Assembly: GCF_022288805.1 (NCBI RefSeq)
Contig: NZ_JAKOPM010000018.1
Coordinates: 1-43,022 of the forward strand
From: Corynebacterium yonathiae
GTDB lineage: Bacteria > Actinomycetota > Actinomycetes > Mycobacteriales > Mycobacteriaceae
Length of the DNA stretch: 43,022 nt
Reading direction: 5' to 3'
Positions within the stretch are counted from its first letter, which is position 1. Every line of letters begins with the position of its first letter. Shown here in pieces: positions 1-9,049 of the stretch. Under the pieces are notes generated by a model that worked only from the letters and a program-made list of their open reading frames with translations, did no database searches and was not told where the DNA came from. The translations under genes were made by a program, and so were the position numbers.

Positions 1-60
1 GAGATGGCCCCTAAACCACCGCCATGAAACTAACCCCAGATTCGAAAAACAGATACACCA

Positions 61-1617
61 CTACCCAGGACTTGACCCGAGGGCACCAACTACCGCCCAC
101 ATCTTCGGCTGTGAAGAGGCAACGCTACTTCCTGGTTGTGGCTTGTACCCGCTGTCCGCTGTGGAGTCGATATGGGCTTGAGAGTGGTCAGAGATAGAAC
201 CAAGCGGCAGACAAGCGGACAGCTCATCGATGGTATAAAACGTCGAGCCCTCACTTATTGGCTCACACCCCTCCTTGAAGGGAATTTCCTTCTCGTTGTA
301 CAGCATGCGCACGAGGGTCTCGCCATTGTCATTCTGGAAGGCATCCCACTGGATATTTGCGCCCATCGGGGAGACCTTGTCGCCACGCCAATCCGAGTTC
401 TGCCAGGTGTAGAGCTCTCCTGCGGGAACTCCCTTTTCAGAGCCAGGTGTTTTCAGCAATGCGGCGAGCGGAATGATGGTCTCCGCGTGACCAAACCTAT
501 ATTCCGCAGCTATTTCACCACCGGCCGCGCGATTCTGTACGCCCTCAATCATTTCCTCAAGCAGTGGCTCATAATTGTCGTAAGAAACAGTGCGTCCCTC
601 GATAGCCGGCCCCTTCTCATAGAAGTCTTCTACATCCAGTAGGTATGCAAAAGTAGGCCCGCTCGCATCGTCCATGTACTGATCAAATATCCACCCCTCA
701 GCAGGGGTTTTCTCCTCATGAGCAAGTGCTGGAGCAATAATGTACAGGTTGTAGAACTGCAGCGCGGCGTCCACTATTCCTTCTACTGTCTTGCCATCCT
801 TTTCACGGGCGCTAAAAGAAATGGACCCATCTTTTAGCTCATCGATAAAATCCGAGGTGAAAATCTTGGACAGCAACTCCTGCGATGCTTCTTGGGAGGC
901 TGGCTTGGAATAAGCTTCCTGGATCTTTTCCTGTAGCTGCGGTGAGTCTTTCCACGCCGAATATTTTTCGTACGACGGTGACTTTTTATCTTTATGCGCA
1001 TACATCAGGTCAGTGCGTGGCTCGATGGTGACATGACCATCGTTGGTTCCGTCCACAAGGTTGTCAGCAAGAGTGGGAGCTTCCTTCAGCCACGCCGCAC
1101 CGAAATTCCAACCAGAGTCATTAGCGCGGTCCTCACCCGAAGAGATGAATTTCACCTTGGAGTCGTCCCTGTCGATGCTGTGCATAAGCTCAGCATTGCG
1201 TTGCGCATTGCGCTGACCAATCCCCCGCAGTTCTTCCCGCCCAACTGCGGTGAGGTTTCCGTATCCGGCGTCTTGTCCGGCGCCACCGGCCAATTCCTCA
1301 TTCACGGAAATCATCGCTTCTACCTGCGGAATGAGCTTTTCTCCTAAATCCGTGAGCTCATCACGCTCCTGGGCATACTCCAGCATCTGCTGCGCGAGGT
1401 CGTCATACTTAAAGCTAGACAGTCCACGCGAGCCATGCCGGTTCACCGTGGAGGTATAGATCTGTCGGAATCCTGCGGGAGCTTCGGAGTACTCCCGCCC
1501 CTGCGGTTCATAGTGCTGCTTGGTGGAGTAATAGGAACCATGCTCGGCGGCGGTGGCTGGCACTGTTACACCAGCACACGCAACGGCGGCAATAAGAGCG
1601 AGAGTACGAATGCGCAT
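61..1617 (-). CDS. Secreted histidine-acid phosphatase (MINPP/phytase-like)
   Basis: Predicted extracellular phosphomonoesterase of histidine phosphatase clade 2, probably releasing phosphate from inositol phosphates or other organic phosphates. The ATG at 1617 is chosen because it opens a signal peptide (MRIRTLALIAAVACAG..., likely cleaved after about residue 24) and has a GGAAG about 8 bases upstream; the frame stays open further upstream without a leader. The phosphate-binding motif RHGSRG lies near residues 60-65. A GHAET motif near residue 378 corresponds to the proton-donor HAE of MINPP-type enzymes. At 518 aa it is normal for the family. The C-terminus runs through a Ser/Pro/Gly-rich stretch into MWAVVGALGS and stops, which looks like the start of a membrane anchor cut short. 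Base composition is visibly AT-richer than the purine genes beside it. The family is clear; the natural substrate is inferred. Confidence 0.82.
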   Translation of the reverse strand: MRIRTLALIAAVACAGVTVPATAAEHGSYYSTKQHYEPQGREYSEAPAGFRQIYTSTVNRHGSRGLSSFKYDDLAQQMLEYAQERDELTDLGEKLIPQVEAMISVNEELAGGAGQDAGYGNLTAVGREELRGIGQRNAQRNAELMHSIDRDDSKVKFISSGEDRANDSGWNFGAAWLKEAPTLADNLVDGTNDGHVTIEPRTDLMYAHKDKKSPSYEKYSAWKDSPQLQEKIQEAYSKPASQEASQELLSKIFTSDFIDELKDGSISFSAREKDGKTVEGIVDAALQFYNLYIIAPALAHEEKTPAEGWIFDQYMDDASGPTFAYLLDVEDFYEKGPAIEGRTVSYDNYEPLLEEMIEGVQNRAAGGEIAAEYRFGHAETIIPLAALLKTPGSEKGVPAGELYTWQNSDWRGDKVSPMGANIQWDAFQNDNGETLVRMLYNEKEIPFKEGCEPISEGSTFYTIDELSACLPLGSISDHSQAHIDSTADSGYKPQPGSSVASSQPKMWAVVGALGSSPG

Positions 1618-1780
1618 TGGACGTTGGCTTCCATGAGTAGTGAATATTTTGAGAGGGACACACCCACGGTAGGCCGGTGACGTTACGGAAAGGTTGCTTG
1701 AAAGGAAAATGATTGAAAAGAACTCGTCCCGACACTGCTCTTTATTAGGCCGAGCCTTTGTCCCTGCTCCTAACGAGCAT

Positions 1781-1806
1781 AAAAAGCCCGGCCGAAGCCG
1801 GGCTTT
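1781..1806 (-). terminator. Intrinsic terminator of purL operon
   Basis: A perfect 10-bp stem (AAAGCCCGGC, 1783-1792, with GCCGGGCTTT, 1797-1806) and a 4-base loop, read as TTCG on the minus strand, followed there by a run of T. It lies 43 bases past the purL stop and ends the purS-purQ-purL transcript before the phosphatase promoter. Confidence 0.9.
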
Positions 1807-1848
1807 CAGCATTGTCGCTTGGTTGTGTGTGTCCAACGCCGGGAGTTT

Positions 1849-4158
1849 TTACTCCACCACGGAGTTAGCACCCACAGCATGGTCAAAGAGGTCCGGCAGG
1901 GTGGCGGACCAGGCGGAGACCAACTGGGAGATGGCGACGGACTCGCCGCCGAGGGTAAGGGCGCCGGTTTCGGTGGTCTCACCCACGATGGCGGCTGGGA
2001 TGCCCAGCTCGCCGGCGCGGGCAAGCACCTGGTCGGTGCGGTCGGCGGTGGTGGCCACGAGCACACGGGAGGCGGACTCGGAGAAGGCGGCGACGAACTC
2101 GTCCTCGTGGACTGCGGAAAGGTCCAGGTTGAGGCCGAGACCGGCGCCGTCGGCAGTCGCACCAGCGCGCTTAGCCATCTCGAAAGCAGCCACTGCTAGG
2201 CCGCCCTCGGACAGGTCGTGCGCGGCGGTGAGCAGCTCATTGCCATGGAAGAACTCAGCCAGGCGCTTCTCGTTGGCCATATCCACCTGCGGCGGCAAGC
2301 CATTGAGGGAGGAAGCATCGGAAGTATCGGCGCTGACCTGCTGCCAGATGGAGCCACCGAACTCGTCCTTGGTCTCACCGAGGGCGATAAGTATTTCCTT
2401 TTCGTCCACGGTGCCCAGCTCGTTGCCAATGGCCTTGTGGACGTCATCGATAACGCCCAGCACGCCGACCACCGGGGTGGGCAGGATGGGCTCGCTGCCC
2501 GTTTGGTTGTAAAAGGACACGTTACCGCCGGAAACGGGGATGGAAAGCTCGACGGCAGCATCTGCAAGCCCATGCACCGACTCGCGGAATTGCCACATCA
2601 CGTCCGGGTTTTCCGGGGAACCGTAGTTCAAGCAGTTGGTAATCGCGACGGGCTTCGCACCGGTGACGGCGACGTTGCGATAAGCCTCCGCCAGCGCGAG
2701 GCGGGCGCCCATATTCGGATCCAGCTTGGTGTAACGGCCGGAAGCATCGGCAGAAACGGCCACGCCGCGGCCGGTCTCCTCATCGATGCGCAGCACACCG
2801 GCATCCGCATGGTGGGACTGGACGGTATTGCCGCGCACGTAGCGGTCATACTGGTTCATGATGAAGTCGCGCGAGCACAGCGCCGGGGAGGACACGAGCT
2901 TCTGCAGGGACTCAACCAGGCCGCGCTTGTCGGTGCCCTGGTACTTCTGCAGCTCGTCCTGCCACTCCGGGCGAGCATAGGGGCGCTCGTACACCGGGGC
3001 CTCATCCGCGATGGTGCCGGCCGGGGCATCCACGACTACCTCGCCGCGATGGCGGATGACCAAGTGGTTGCCCTCGGTGACCTCGCCGATTTCGGCACAG
3101 GTAACGTCCCAGTGCTCACAGATTTCGCGGAACTTCGCCACGTTCTCCGGGGCCACAACGGCGCACATGCGCTCCTGAGACTCGGAGGCGAGGATCTCCG
3201 CCGCGGTCATGTCCTTCGCACGCAGCGGCACATTATCGAGGTTGACCTCCATGCCGCCATCGCCGGCCGCTGCCAGCTCCGAGGTGGCACAGGCCAAGCC
3301 CGCACCGCCAAGATCCTGGATGCCCACGACCACGCCGGCGTGGTAGAGGTCCAGGCAGCACTCGATGAGGACCTTCTCCGCGAAGGGGTCGCCTACCTGT
3401 ACGGCCGGCAGCTTGCGCTCGGCACCGTCCTCGAAGGTATCGGAGGCCAACACGGATACGCCACCGATACCGTCCAAGCCGGTGCGGGAGCCGAAGAGCA
3501 TGACCTTATTGCCCTTGCCGGACGCAAAGGCCAGCTTCAGGTCCTCCACCTTGAGGGTGCCCACGCACAGCGCGTTTACCAGCGGGTTACCCGCGTAGGT
3601 CTCATCAAAGACGGTCTCACCGCCAATATTGGGAAGCCCCAGGGAGTTGCCGTAGCCGCCAATGCCGGAGACCACGCCGGGCAGGACGCGCTTGGTATCG
3701 GGGGCATCGGCAGGCCCAAAGCGCAGCTGGTCCATCACGGCAATCGGGCGAGCACCCATCGCCATGATGTCGCGCACGATGCCACCCACGCCGGTGGCCG
3801 CACCCTGGTACGGCTCCACATAGGAGGGGTGATTGTGGGACTCCACGCGGAAGGTCACCGCGTTGCCGTCTCCGATGTCCACCACGCCGGCGTTCTCACC
3901 GATGCCGGCGAGGATCTTCTCCCCCATCTCCTCGGTCATGGTCTCGCCAAAATAACGCAGGTGCGTCTTGGAGGACTTATAGGAGCAGTGCTCGGACCAC
4001 ATAACGGAGTACATGGTCAGCTCCGCATCGGTAGGGCGGCGGCCCAAAATATCGTGGATGCGCTGGTACTCGTCATCCTTCAGTCCGAGCTCCGCGTAGG
4101 GCTGCTGCTCATCCGGGGTGGACTGTGCCTTTTCTACGGTGTCATTATGAACGGTCAT
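1849..4158 (-). CDS. purL: Phosphoribosylformylglycinamidine synthase subunit PurL
   Basis: The 769-aa small-form PurL catalyses the ATP-dependent amidation of FGAR to FGAM, step four of de novo IMP synthesis, using ammonia channelled from PurQ with PurS as bridging subunit. The N-terminus has the family signature [18 protein letters not shown], and glycine-rich AIRS-type nucleotide-binding segments follow (for example [19 protein letters not shown] and [15 protein letters not shown]). The duplicated second half begins around residue 430 ([18 protein letters not shown]). The start has a GGAGG 9 bases upstream that abuts the purQ stop codon, so translation is probably coupled. It is the last gene of purS-purQ-purL. 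The single-chain PurL of enterobacteria is much longer, so the split PurSQL form is certain here. Confidence 0.97.
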   Translation of the reverse strand: MTVHNDTVEKAQSTPDEQQPYAELGLKDDEYQRIHDILGRRPTDAELTMYSVMWSEHCSYKSSKTHLRYFGETMTEEMGEKILAGIGENAGVVDIGDGNAVTFRVESHNHPSYVEPYQGAATGVGGIVRDIMAMGARPIAVMDQLRFGPADAPDTKRVLPGVVSGIGGYGNSLGLPNIGGETVFDETYAGNPLVNALCVGTLKVEDLKLAFASGKGNKVMLFGSRTGLDGIGGVSVLASDTFEDGAERKLPAVQVGDPFAEKVLIECCLDLYHAGVVVGIQDLGGAGLACATSELAAAGDGGMEVNLDNVPLRAKDMTAAEILASESQERMCAVVAPENVAKFREICEHWDVTCAEIGEVTEGNHLVIRHRGEVVVDAPAGTIADEAPVYERPYARPEWQDELQKYQGTDKRGLVESLQKLVSSPALCSRDFIMNQYDRYVRGNTVQSHHADAGVLRIDEETGRGVAVSADASGRYTKLDPNMGARLALAEAYRNVAVTGAKPVAITNCLNYGSPENPDVMWQFRESVHGLADAAVELSIPVSGGNVSFYNQTGSEPILPTPVVGVLGVIDDVHKAIGNELGTVDEKEILIALGETKDEFGGSIWQQVSADTSDASSLNGLPPQVDMANEKRLAEFFHGNELLTAAHDLSEGGLAVAAFEMAKRAGATADGAGLGLNLDLSAVHEDEFVAAFSESASRVLVATTADRTDQVLARAGELGIPAAIVGETTETGALTLGGESVAISQLVSAWSATLPDLFDHAVGANSVVE

Positions 4159-4171
4159 TAAAGTGGCCTCC

Positions 4172-4855
4172 TTAAACCGCCGGCGTTTGGGCGACGGCCT
4201 TGATGGCGGATACGAAAAGTCCCAGTCCGTCGGTGGATGGGCCGGTCAGCGTGTCAATGGCGTGCTCTGGGTGCGGCATGAGGCCCACAATGCGGCCAGA
4301 TTCATCGCTGACACCGGCAATGCCGTTGACAGAGCCGTTGTAATTATCGGTATAGCGGAAGACCACGCGGCCCTCGCCCTCGATGCGGGCAATGTCATCA
4401 TCGCCGGCCTGGAAGCGGCCTTCACCGTGTTTGGCCGGCACCAGAATCTTCTGGTCTTGCTCAAACTCACTGGTCCACGCGGTAGTGGAATTGACCACCT
4501 CGAGGTAAGTATCGGTGCAGTGGAAATGCAGGCCCTTATTGCGGGTCAGCGCGCCCGGCAACAGGCCCGCCTCGGTCAAAATCTGGAAGCCATTGCAAAT
4601 GCCAAGCACCGGCATGCCCTGCTTCGCACGGTCAATAACGGACTGCATTACCGGCGCCAGCGCGGAAATAGCGCCCGAACGCAGGTAGTCACCATAAGAA
4701 AAACCGCCCGGCACTACGACCGCATCCACGCCGTGCAGATCGGCATCTGCGTGCCAGAGGCTTTTCGCCTCTGCGCCGGCGGTGCGGGCAGCGCGAGCGG
4801 CATCCACATCATCCAGGGTTCCGGGGAAAGTGATTACTCCGATTGTTGCGGTCAC
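4172..4855 (-). CDS. purQ: Phosphoribosylformylglycinamidine synthase glutaminase subunit PurQ
   Basis: Class I glutamine amidotransferase of 227 aa that hydrolyses glutamine and passes ammonia to PurL. The nucleophile elbow is GICNGF (Cys near residue 86), the oxyanion segment is [16 protein letters not shown] near residues 46-61, and the His/Glu of the triad are in MPHPEHAID near the C-terminus. The start codon is GTG, immediately after the purS stop, with a GGAGG about 8 bases upstream inside the end of purS, so purS and purQ are translationally coupled. It is the middle gene of the three-gene operon, with 13 bases separating it from purL. Confidence 0.97.
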   Translation of the reverse strand: MTATIGVITFPGTLDDVDAARAARTAGAEAKSLWHADADLHGVDAVVVPGGFSYGDYLRSGAISALAPVMQSVIDRAKQGMPVLGICNGFQILTEAGLLPGALTRNKGLHFHCTDTYLEVVNSTTAWTSEFEQDQKILVPAKHGEGRFQAGDDDIARIEGEGRVVFRYTDNYNGSVNGIAGVSDESGRIVGLMPHPEHAIDTLTGPSTDGLGLFVSAIKAVAQTPAV

Positions 4856-5098
4856 TTACTTGACCTCCAGCCCAACAACCTCGTAATCCTCGATGACGGT
4901 ATTGGCCAACAAGGTGGCGGCTACCTTATCTAGGTCTTCTGCGCTAACAGAGTCATCGACCTCGATTTCGAAGCGCTTTCCTTGACGCACATCGCTGACA
5001 CCGGATACCCCGATGCGACCCAGCGCGCGGACGACGGCTTGGCCCTGCGGATCCAGAATCTCCGCCTTGGGCATGACATTGACAACTACACGAGCCAT
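4856..5098 (-). CDS. purS: Phosphoribosylformylglycinamidine synthase subunit PurS
   Basis: Small 80-aa subunit that holds PurQ and PurL together during ammonia transfer. The sequence has the usual opening (ARVVVNVMPKAEILDPQG), the VSDVRQGKRFEIEVD core and an acidic C-terminal helix; length and position directly before purQ are standard. It is the first gene of the purine operon. The start codon has only a distant AAGG, about 12 bases away. A TACAGT hexamer upstream (about 5115-5120 on the minus strand) may be part of the promoter. The stop codon directly abuts the purQ GTG. Confidence 0.95.
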   Translation of the reverse strand: MARVVVNVMPKAEILDPQGQAVVRALGRIGVSGVSDVRQGKRFEIEVDDSVSAEDLDKVAATLLANTVIEDYEVVGLEVK

Positions 5099-5331
5099 GA
5101 AAATATTTGCCTTACTGTATGGGGCTTTGGTCTGCGCGGCTTAGTTTAGTTGGCACCCCCGGCTTTTACCTAGACTCACCCCCGCAGTGTGGGTTTCACC
5201 CCGGTTGGGCAAACTCTACGTGAACCCCAAACAACGCTCTGGCAAACTCCGGCGTGCGCTCCAGCCTGCCCCGGCGCGGCGCTCTATTAATAGACATCGC
5301 TTACTGTCGCTCTCTTTTTAAGGTTGAATCT
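5099..5331. promoter_or_regulatory. Divergent purS / nucH promoter region
   Basis: A 233-bp gap between divergent genes. On the nucH side a TAAGGT hexamer (5319-5324) lies exactly 7 bases before the ATG, but its AAGG could instead serve as a ribosome site; TATTAAT near 5286 is another possible -10. A loose inverted pair, GGGTTTCACCCC near 5191 and GTGAACCCC near 5220, is a candidate operator. nucH is a phosphate-starvation gene in C. glutamicum, so a PhoR site may lie here, but I cannot identify one with confidence. Confidence 0.45.
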
Positions 5332-8097
5332 ATGTCTTCTCGCCGCCTAGGCGCGCTGGCGCTCGCCACCGCGCTATCCTCTGCCGCCCTTGCCGTTCCC
5401 ACTGCCACGGCTGCCACCGACGGTTCCGCCGCAGTCATCTCCGAGGTCTACGGGGGCGGTGGTAATAAGGGCGCTGCCTTCACCCACGACTTCATCGAGC
5501 TCTATAACCCCACCGATGCCCCGATTGACCTGACCGGCTATACCGTGGAGTATTTCTCCGCTTCCGGCAACACGGGCGGCAAGGTAGAGCTTTCCGGCAC
5601 CATCGCCCCACATGGCTACTTTTTGGTGCAGGGAGCGGCCGGCAATGGTGCGGGCGATTCCCTGCCTGCCCCAGATGCCGAGGGCAGCCTCAATATGTCC
5701 GGTTCCAAGGGCTCCGTGCAGCTTGCCGACGCCACCGGAACCCCCATCGATGCCATCGGCTATGGCGCCGCTTCCCTCAAGGAAGGCACCGCTGCTGCGG
5801 GTCTGTCCAATGCTAAGTCCGCTTCCCGCGATGACAAGGGCACCGATACCGATGACAATGCCGCCGACTTCACCATTGGCGCTCCCACCCCGACTAATAC
5901 CGGTAATGAGGCCCCCACCCCTCAGCCTGAGGATCCGGCCGAGCCCGAGCAGCCAGCTCCCGAAGGCGTGACCGCCATCGCGGATATCCAAGGCACCGGC
6001 ACTGAATCCCCGCTCAAGGACCAGACCGTTGCCACCGAGGGCGTTGTCACCGGCGTGTGGAGTGAGGGCGGCCTTAATGGCTTCACCATCCAGACGGGCG
6101 GGACCGGCACCGAGGCTACCGCTGCCTCCCAGGCCGTCTTCGTGTACATGGGTGATAAGCCGGCCGACCAGTACCCGGACCTCGAGGATTCCGTCGCGGT
6201 CACCGGCAAGGTCTCCGAGTTCTACGGTTCCACCCAAATCACCGCGGCCGAGGTCAAGCAGCTCGATACCCCGCTAGAGAAGGTCACCCCACTCAAGGTA
6301 GACAAGCTTCCCGATGGCAGCGAGGCTCGCGAGCCCTTCGAGCACATGCTCATCCAGCCAGGCGAGCACACCGTGACCAATAACTACTCCCTCAATCAGT
6401 CCGGCGAGATTGGCCTTGCCCCTGGCAAGGAAGCCTTCCGCCAGCCTTCCGATATCTTCTCCCCTTCCACGGATTCCAATTCCGATATCCAGAAGCTGAC
6501 CAAGGACAACGCCGAGAAACTGGTCACCTTGGACGATGGCCGCACCCGCGACTACTTAAAGACCGACCAGAATACCCCGCTGCCATATATCGCCCAGGAT
6601 GATGCCCACACCATCAAATCCGTGCGCACCACCGATACCGTCTCTTTCCAGCATCCTGTCATCGTGGGCTTTTCTCATGAGCAGTGGCGCTTCCAGCCCA
6701 CCACCCCGGTTACCGGCAATACCAAGGGCACAGACCTGCCCATCTCTTGGGAGAACTCCCGCAAGGCTGAGCTGCACGCCATCGATGACGTCAAGGGCGA
6801 ATACACCATCGGCGCCTTCAACGTTTTGAACTATTTCACCTCCCTGGGCGAGGAATTCGGCGGCAGTGCCTACACCGATCGCGAGGGCAATAAGGTCACC
6901 GTCAATCGCGGTAAGACCCGCGGTGCCTATACTCAATCCGCACTCGAAGACCAGGAACGCAAGATTGTCGCGGCCATCAACGGCCTCGATGCCGATGTCA
7001 TCGGCCTTTCCGAAATCGAAGATGGCTACGCCGTCACCGGCGACTTTGCCCAGCGCGATAAGGCACTCAAGCATCTAACGGAAAAGCTCAACGAGGCCGC
7101 AGGATCCGAAAAGTGGGCCTTCGTTCCTTCCCCCTCTAAGGAGGCCGTACCGGATTCCCCGGATGTCATCCGCACCGCGTTTATCTACCACAAAGATGTG
7201 GTCAAGCCGGTCGGCGAATCCCGCATCTTCCAAGATGATCGCTTCACCGGCACTGCTCGCGAGCCCCTCGCCCAGGAATTCCAACCGCTAAAGGAGGGCG
7301 AGGAGTCCTTCGTTGCCGTAGCCAACCATTTCAAGTCCAAGGGCTCGGTGGCTAAGGGCGATGCCGATTCCGGCGATGGCCAGGGCAATAACCCAAACGT
7401 GCGCAACGCGCAGGCACAGGCCGTCCTCGATGCCCTCCACAAACAGGAAGACTGGAAGGATAAGCCGCTTTTCGCCCTGGGCGATTTCAATACCTATACC
7501 CACGAGACCGCGCTCGATGTCTTCCGCAACGATGGCTTTACCGTCCCCGCCGAAAAGTATGGCGCCGATACCTCCTACCAGTTCTCCGGCCTGCTTGGCA
7601 CCCTCGACCACGTGCTGGCAAACGAGGTAGCCACCGGCACGCTTGACGACGCCCAAGTATGGAACATCAATGCCGACGAACCCGTCGCCTTCGAGTATTC
7701 CCGCCGCAACTACAACATCGTCGACTTCTACGATGACTCCCCGTTCCGCGCTTCTGACCATGACCCAGTCAAGGTCGGTTTCACCCTCGGCACGGACGAC
7801 TCCGCCGGCCAGCCAGACGATCTTGCAGATGATCCGGCGGACAAGCCTTCCGATAAACCTTCCGATAAGCCAGAGGACAAGCCCTCAGAAAAGCCCGGTA
7901 AGCCTGGCTTCGGTTCCAACTCCAGCACTAGCTCTGTCGGCGCCGGTATCGCCGCTGCCATCGCGGCTATCGCCGGCCTCGTCGCCATCCCCGGCTTCCT
8001 GGCTGTGACCGGCAATCTCCAGAAGGCCATCCCAGCTCCCATTTGGGCCATGCTGCCGAAGGAAGTAAAGAACTTCATCACCAGCCTGCAGCGCTAA
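5332..8097 (+). CDS. nucH: Secreted, membrane-anchored extracellular nuclease NucH (ExeM family)
   Basis: A 921-aa surface nuclease, expected to degrade extracellular DNA for phosphate and nucleosides. The start at 5332 begins a clean signal peptide (MSSRRLGALALATALSSAAL...). Domains in order: a lamin-tail-like domain (VISEVYGGGGNKGAAFTHDF, about residues 30-180); a Pro/Glu linker; an OB-like region (about 210-330); and an endonuclease/exonuclease/phosphatase catalytic domain from about residue 490, with GAFNVLNYF, GLSEIED (about 560), ANHFKSKG (about 667), GDFNTYT (about 717), DHVLAN (about 760) and SDHDP (about 808). A PSDKPSDKPEDKP-type repeat spaces this from a hydrophobic anchor at about 870-893 and a short tail. 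No LPXTG motif is present. C. glutamicum nucH belongs to the PhoRS phosphate regulon, which fits phoS/phoR nearby. A strong terminator follows. Confidence 0.93.
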   Translation: MSSRRLGALALATALSSAALAVPTATAATDGSAAVISEVYGGGGNKGAAFTHDFIELYNPTDAPIDLTGYTVEYFSASGNTGGKVELSGTIAPHGYFLVQGAAGNGAGDSLPAPDAEGSLNMSGSKGSVQLADATGTPIDAIGYGAASLKEGTAAAGLSNAKSASRDDKGTDTDDNAADFTIGAPTPTNTGNEAPTPQPEDPAEPEQPAPEGVTAIADIQGTGTESPLKDQTVATEGVVTGVWSEGGLNGFTIQTGGTGTEATAASQAVFVYMGDKPADQYPDLEDSVAVTGKVSEFYGSTQITAAEVKQLDTPLEKVTPLKVDKLPDGSEAREPFEHMLIQPGEHTVTNNYSLNQSGEIGLAPGKEAFRQPSDIFSPSTDSNSDIQKLTKDNAEKLVTLDDGRTRDYLKTDQNTPLPYIAQDDAHTIKSVRTTDTVSFQHPVIVGFSHEQWRFQPTTPVTGNTKGTDLPISWENSRKAELHAIDDVKGEYTIGAFNVLNYFTSLGEEFGGSAYTDREGNKVTVNRGKTRGAYTQSALEDQERKIVAAINGLDADVIGLSEIEDGYAVTGDFAQRDKALKHLTEKLNEAAGSEKWAFVPSPSKEAVPDSPDVIRTAFIYHKDVVKPVGESRIFQDDRFTGTAREPLAQEFQPLKEGEESFVAVANHFKSKGSVAKGDADSGDGQGNNPNVRNAQAQAVLDALHKQEDWKDKPLFALGDFNTYTHETALDVFRNDGFTVPAEKYGADTSYQFSGLLGTLDHVLANEVATGTLDDAQVWNINADEPVAFEYSRRNYNIVDFYDDSPFRASDHDPVKVGFTLGTDDSAGQPDDLADDPADKPSDKPSDKPEDKPSEKPGKPGFGSNSSTSSVGAGIAAAIAAIAGLVAIPGFLAVTGNLQKAIPAPIWAMLPKEVKNFITSLQR

Positions 8098-8110
8098 CTG
8101 CCCACAGACG

Positions 8111-8160
8111 AAGACCCCGCTCGCTTTTGGGTAAATCCCAAGCGTGCGGGGTCTTATTTT
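8111..8160 (+). terminator. Intrinsic terminator of nucH
   Basis: AAGACCCCGC (8111-8120) pairs with GCGGGGTCTT (8146-8155). Inside it a second paired segment (CGCTTTTGGG / TCCCAAGCG, with one bulged base) closes on a short loop. The stem is followed by ATTTTTGG. It lies 13 bases after the nucH stop. Confidence 0.9.
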
Positions 8161-8169
8161 TGGATTTCA

Positions 8170-8235
8170 ACGATTTCGTCCATATATAACGCCTCCACCG
8201 TTGACGGAAATAGAGTTTTAGATGGACGAAATCGT
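8170..8235. repeat. 14-bp perfect inverted repeat, 38-bp spacer
   Basis: ACGATTTCGTCCAT at 8170-8183 is the exact reverse complement of ATGGACGAAATCGT at 8222-8235. The repeat starts about 10 bases past the nucH terminator and 75 bases before the end of the DUF2334 gene, in an otherwise empty 212-bp gap. No T-tract follows, so it does not look like a second terminator. It could be an operator pair or the ends of a tiny non-autonomous element; no target-site duplication is obvious. Confidence 0.7.
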
Positions 8236-8309
8236 GCTACCGGACATAGACACCACCAACCATCCCCGCCACGTTTGCTGGCAGAGCCTATGGCGAGGGA
8301 ATGCGCTGA

Positions 8310-8993
8310 CTACTTCGGCAGGAAGGCGCCATAATCTGCAGGGGTCGCCCCCGCGTTGATGGCGCGGTCGGCAGCTTTGACGAAGTCATAGATCACCTTG
8401 CGGTCATCTAGGTTGCGGCCGGATACGGACAGGCGGACGGTGTTGCCGCGCTGTGCGGAACGCTCCGCCGCGCGGATGATGTTCTTGCGCCACCACTTAG
8501 CTGAGCCAAAGCCCTCGCCAAAGGACAAGTTACGGGCTTGATGGAACTTGCCGGAGCTAATCTGCAAAATGCCGCGAGTAGAGGCGGCTACCTCAAACTG
8601 AAATTGTGGCAAGACCTGCAAAGTCCCCGGAGACATGCGCCAGCGCGGTGGCGCGAAAATTGTGGGCTCGAAGCCGATCTTGGCCATCTGGCGGGTAGCA
8701 CCCGCGAGTCGCAGTTTTGCCTCGTGGGAGTCGAGATTAGCGAACTCTGCACGACGTCCCTGCACCGAGCGATCGAAACCGTTGAGGATGAGTATGCGGC
8801 CCGCATCGGCTTGGTCTCGGAGCCAGCTTTTGGTGTCTTTGTCTTTGGCAAGGTGCCAGTTGCCGTCGATATGCGGGGCAATAAGCAGGGAAACAGGAAT
8901 CTCCTCTCGATCAAGGATCGAGAGGAGCCGGCTAGCCTGCTTCCGCGTGTCATCAAAGATGCTGGAGATAGATACCAGAAGGTGGCCATTCAT
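8310..8993 (-). CDS. DUF2334 polysaccharide-deacetylase-like protein
   Basis: A 227-aa cytoplasmic protein of the DUF2334 group, a branch of the NodB/polysaccharide-deacetylase fold. Visible family features are the opening LLVSISSIFDDTRKQASRLL, the LLIAPHIDGNWHL segment near residue 40, NGFDRS near 72 and FAPPRWRMSPGTL near 115. The classical NodB metal triad (D-D, H-x-x-x-H) is not clearly complete: an Asp pair is at residues 14-15, but HxxxH is replaced, so catalytic activity is uncertain. No signal peptide. A hexamer GATAAT (complement of 9001-9006) lies 7 bases before the start codon, supporting this ATG. It is the last of a minus-strand run but probably has its own promoter. The biological role is unknown. 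Confidence 0.75.
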   Translation of the reverse strand: MNGHLLVSISSIFDDTRKQASRLLSILDREEIPVSLLIAPHIDGNWHLAKDKDTKSWLRDQADAGRILILNGFDRSVQGRRAEFANLDSHEAKLRLAGATRQMAKIGFEPTIFAPPRWRMSPGTLQVLPQFQFEVAASTRGILQISSGKFHQARNLSFGEGFGSAKWWRKNIIRAAERSAQRGNTVRLSVSGRNLDDRKVIYDFVKAADRAINAGATPADYGAFLPK

Positions 8994-9000
8994 AAGAAAA

Positions 9001-9006
9001 ATTATC
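9001..9006 (-). promoter_or_regulatory. -10 hexamer of DUF2334 gene
   Basis: GATAAT on the minus strand, 7 bases before the ATG at 8993, implying transcription starts at or next to the start codon. Confidence 0.5.
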
Positions 9007-9049
9007 GCACAGGAATTCAGGATTCGCGCGCTGGCCCCCTATCCGGGTT

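Noticed and set aside
1..60. Coding or regulatory element at the left edge
   Set aside because: Only 60 bases past the phosphatase stop; no hairpin or frame can be supported.
2218..4161. 647-codon open frame on the plus strand opposite purL
   Set aside because: It lies exactly antisense to a strongly conserved gene, has no domain or ribosome site, and arises from GC-rich codon bias of the real gene.
8222..8359. 45-codon frame starting in the right arm of the inverted repeat
   Set aside because: No ribosome site, overlaps the end of the DUF2334 gene and has no recognisable family; kept only as part of the repeat finding.
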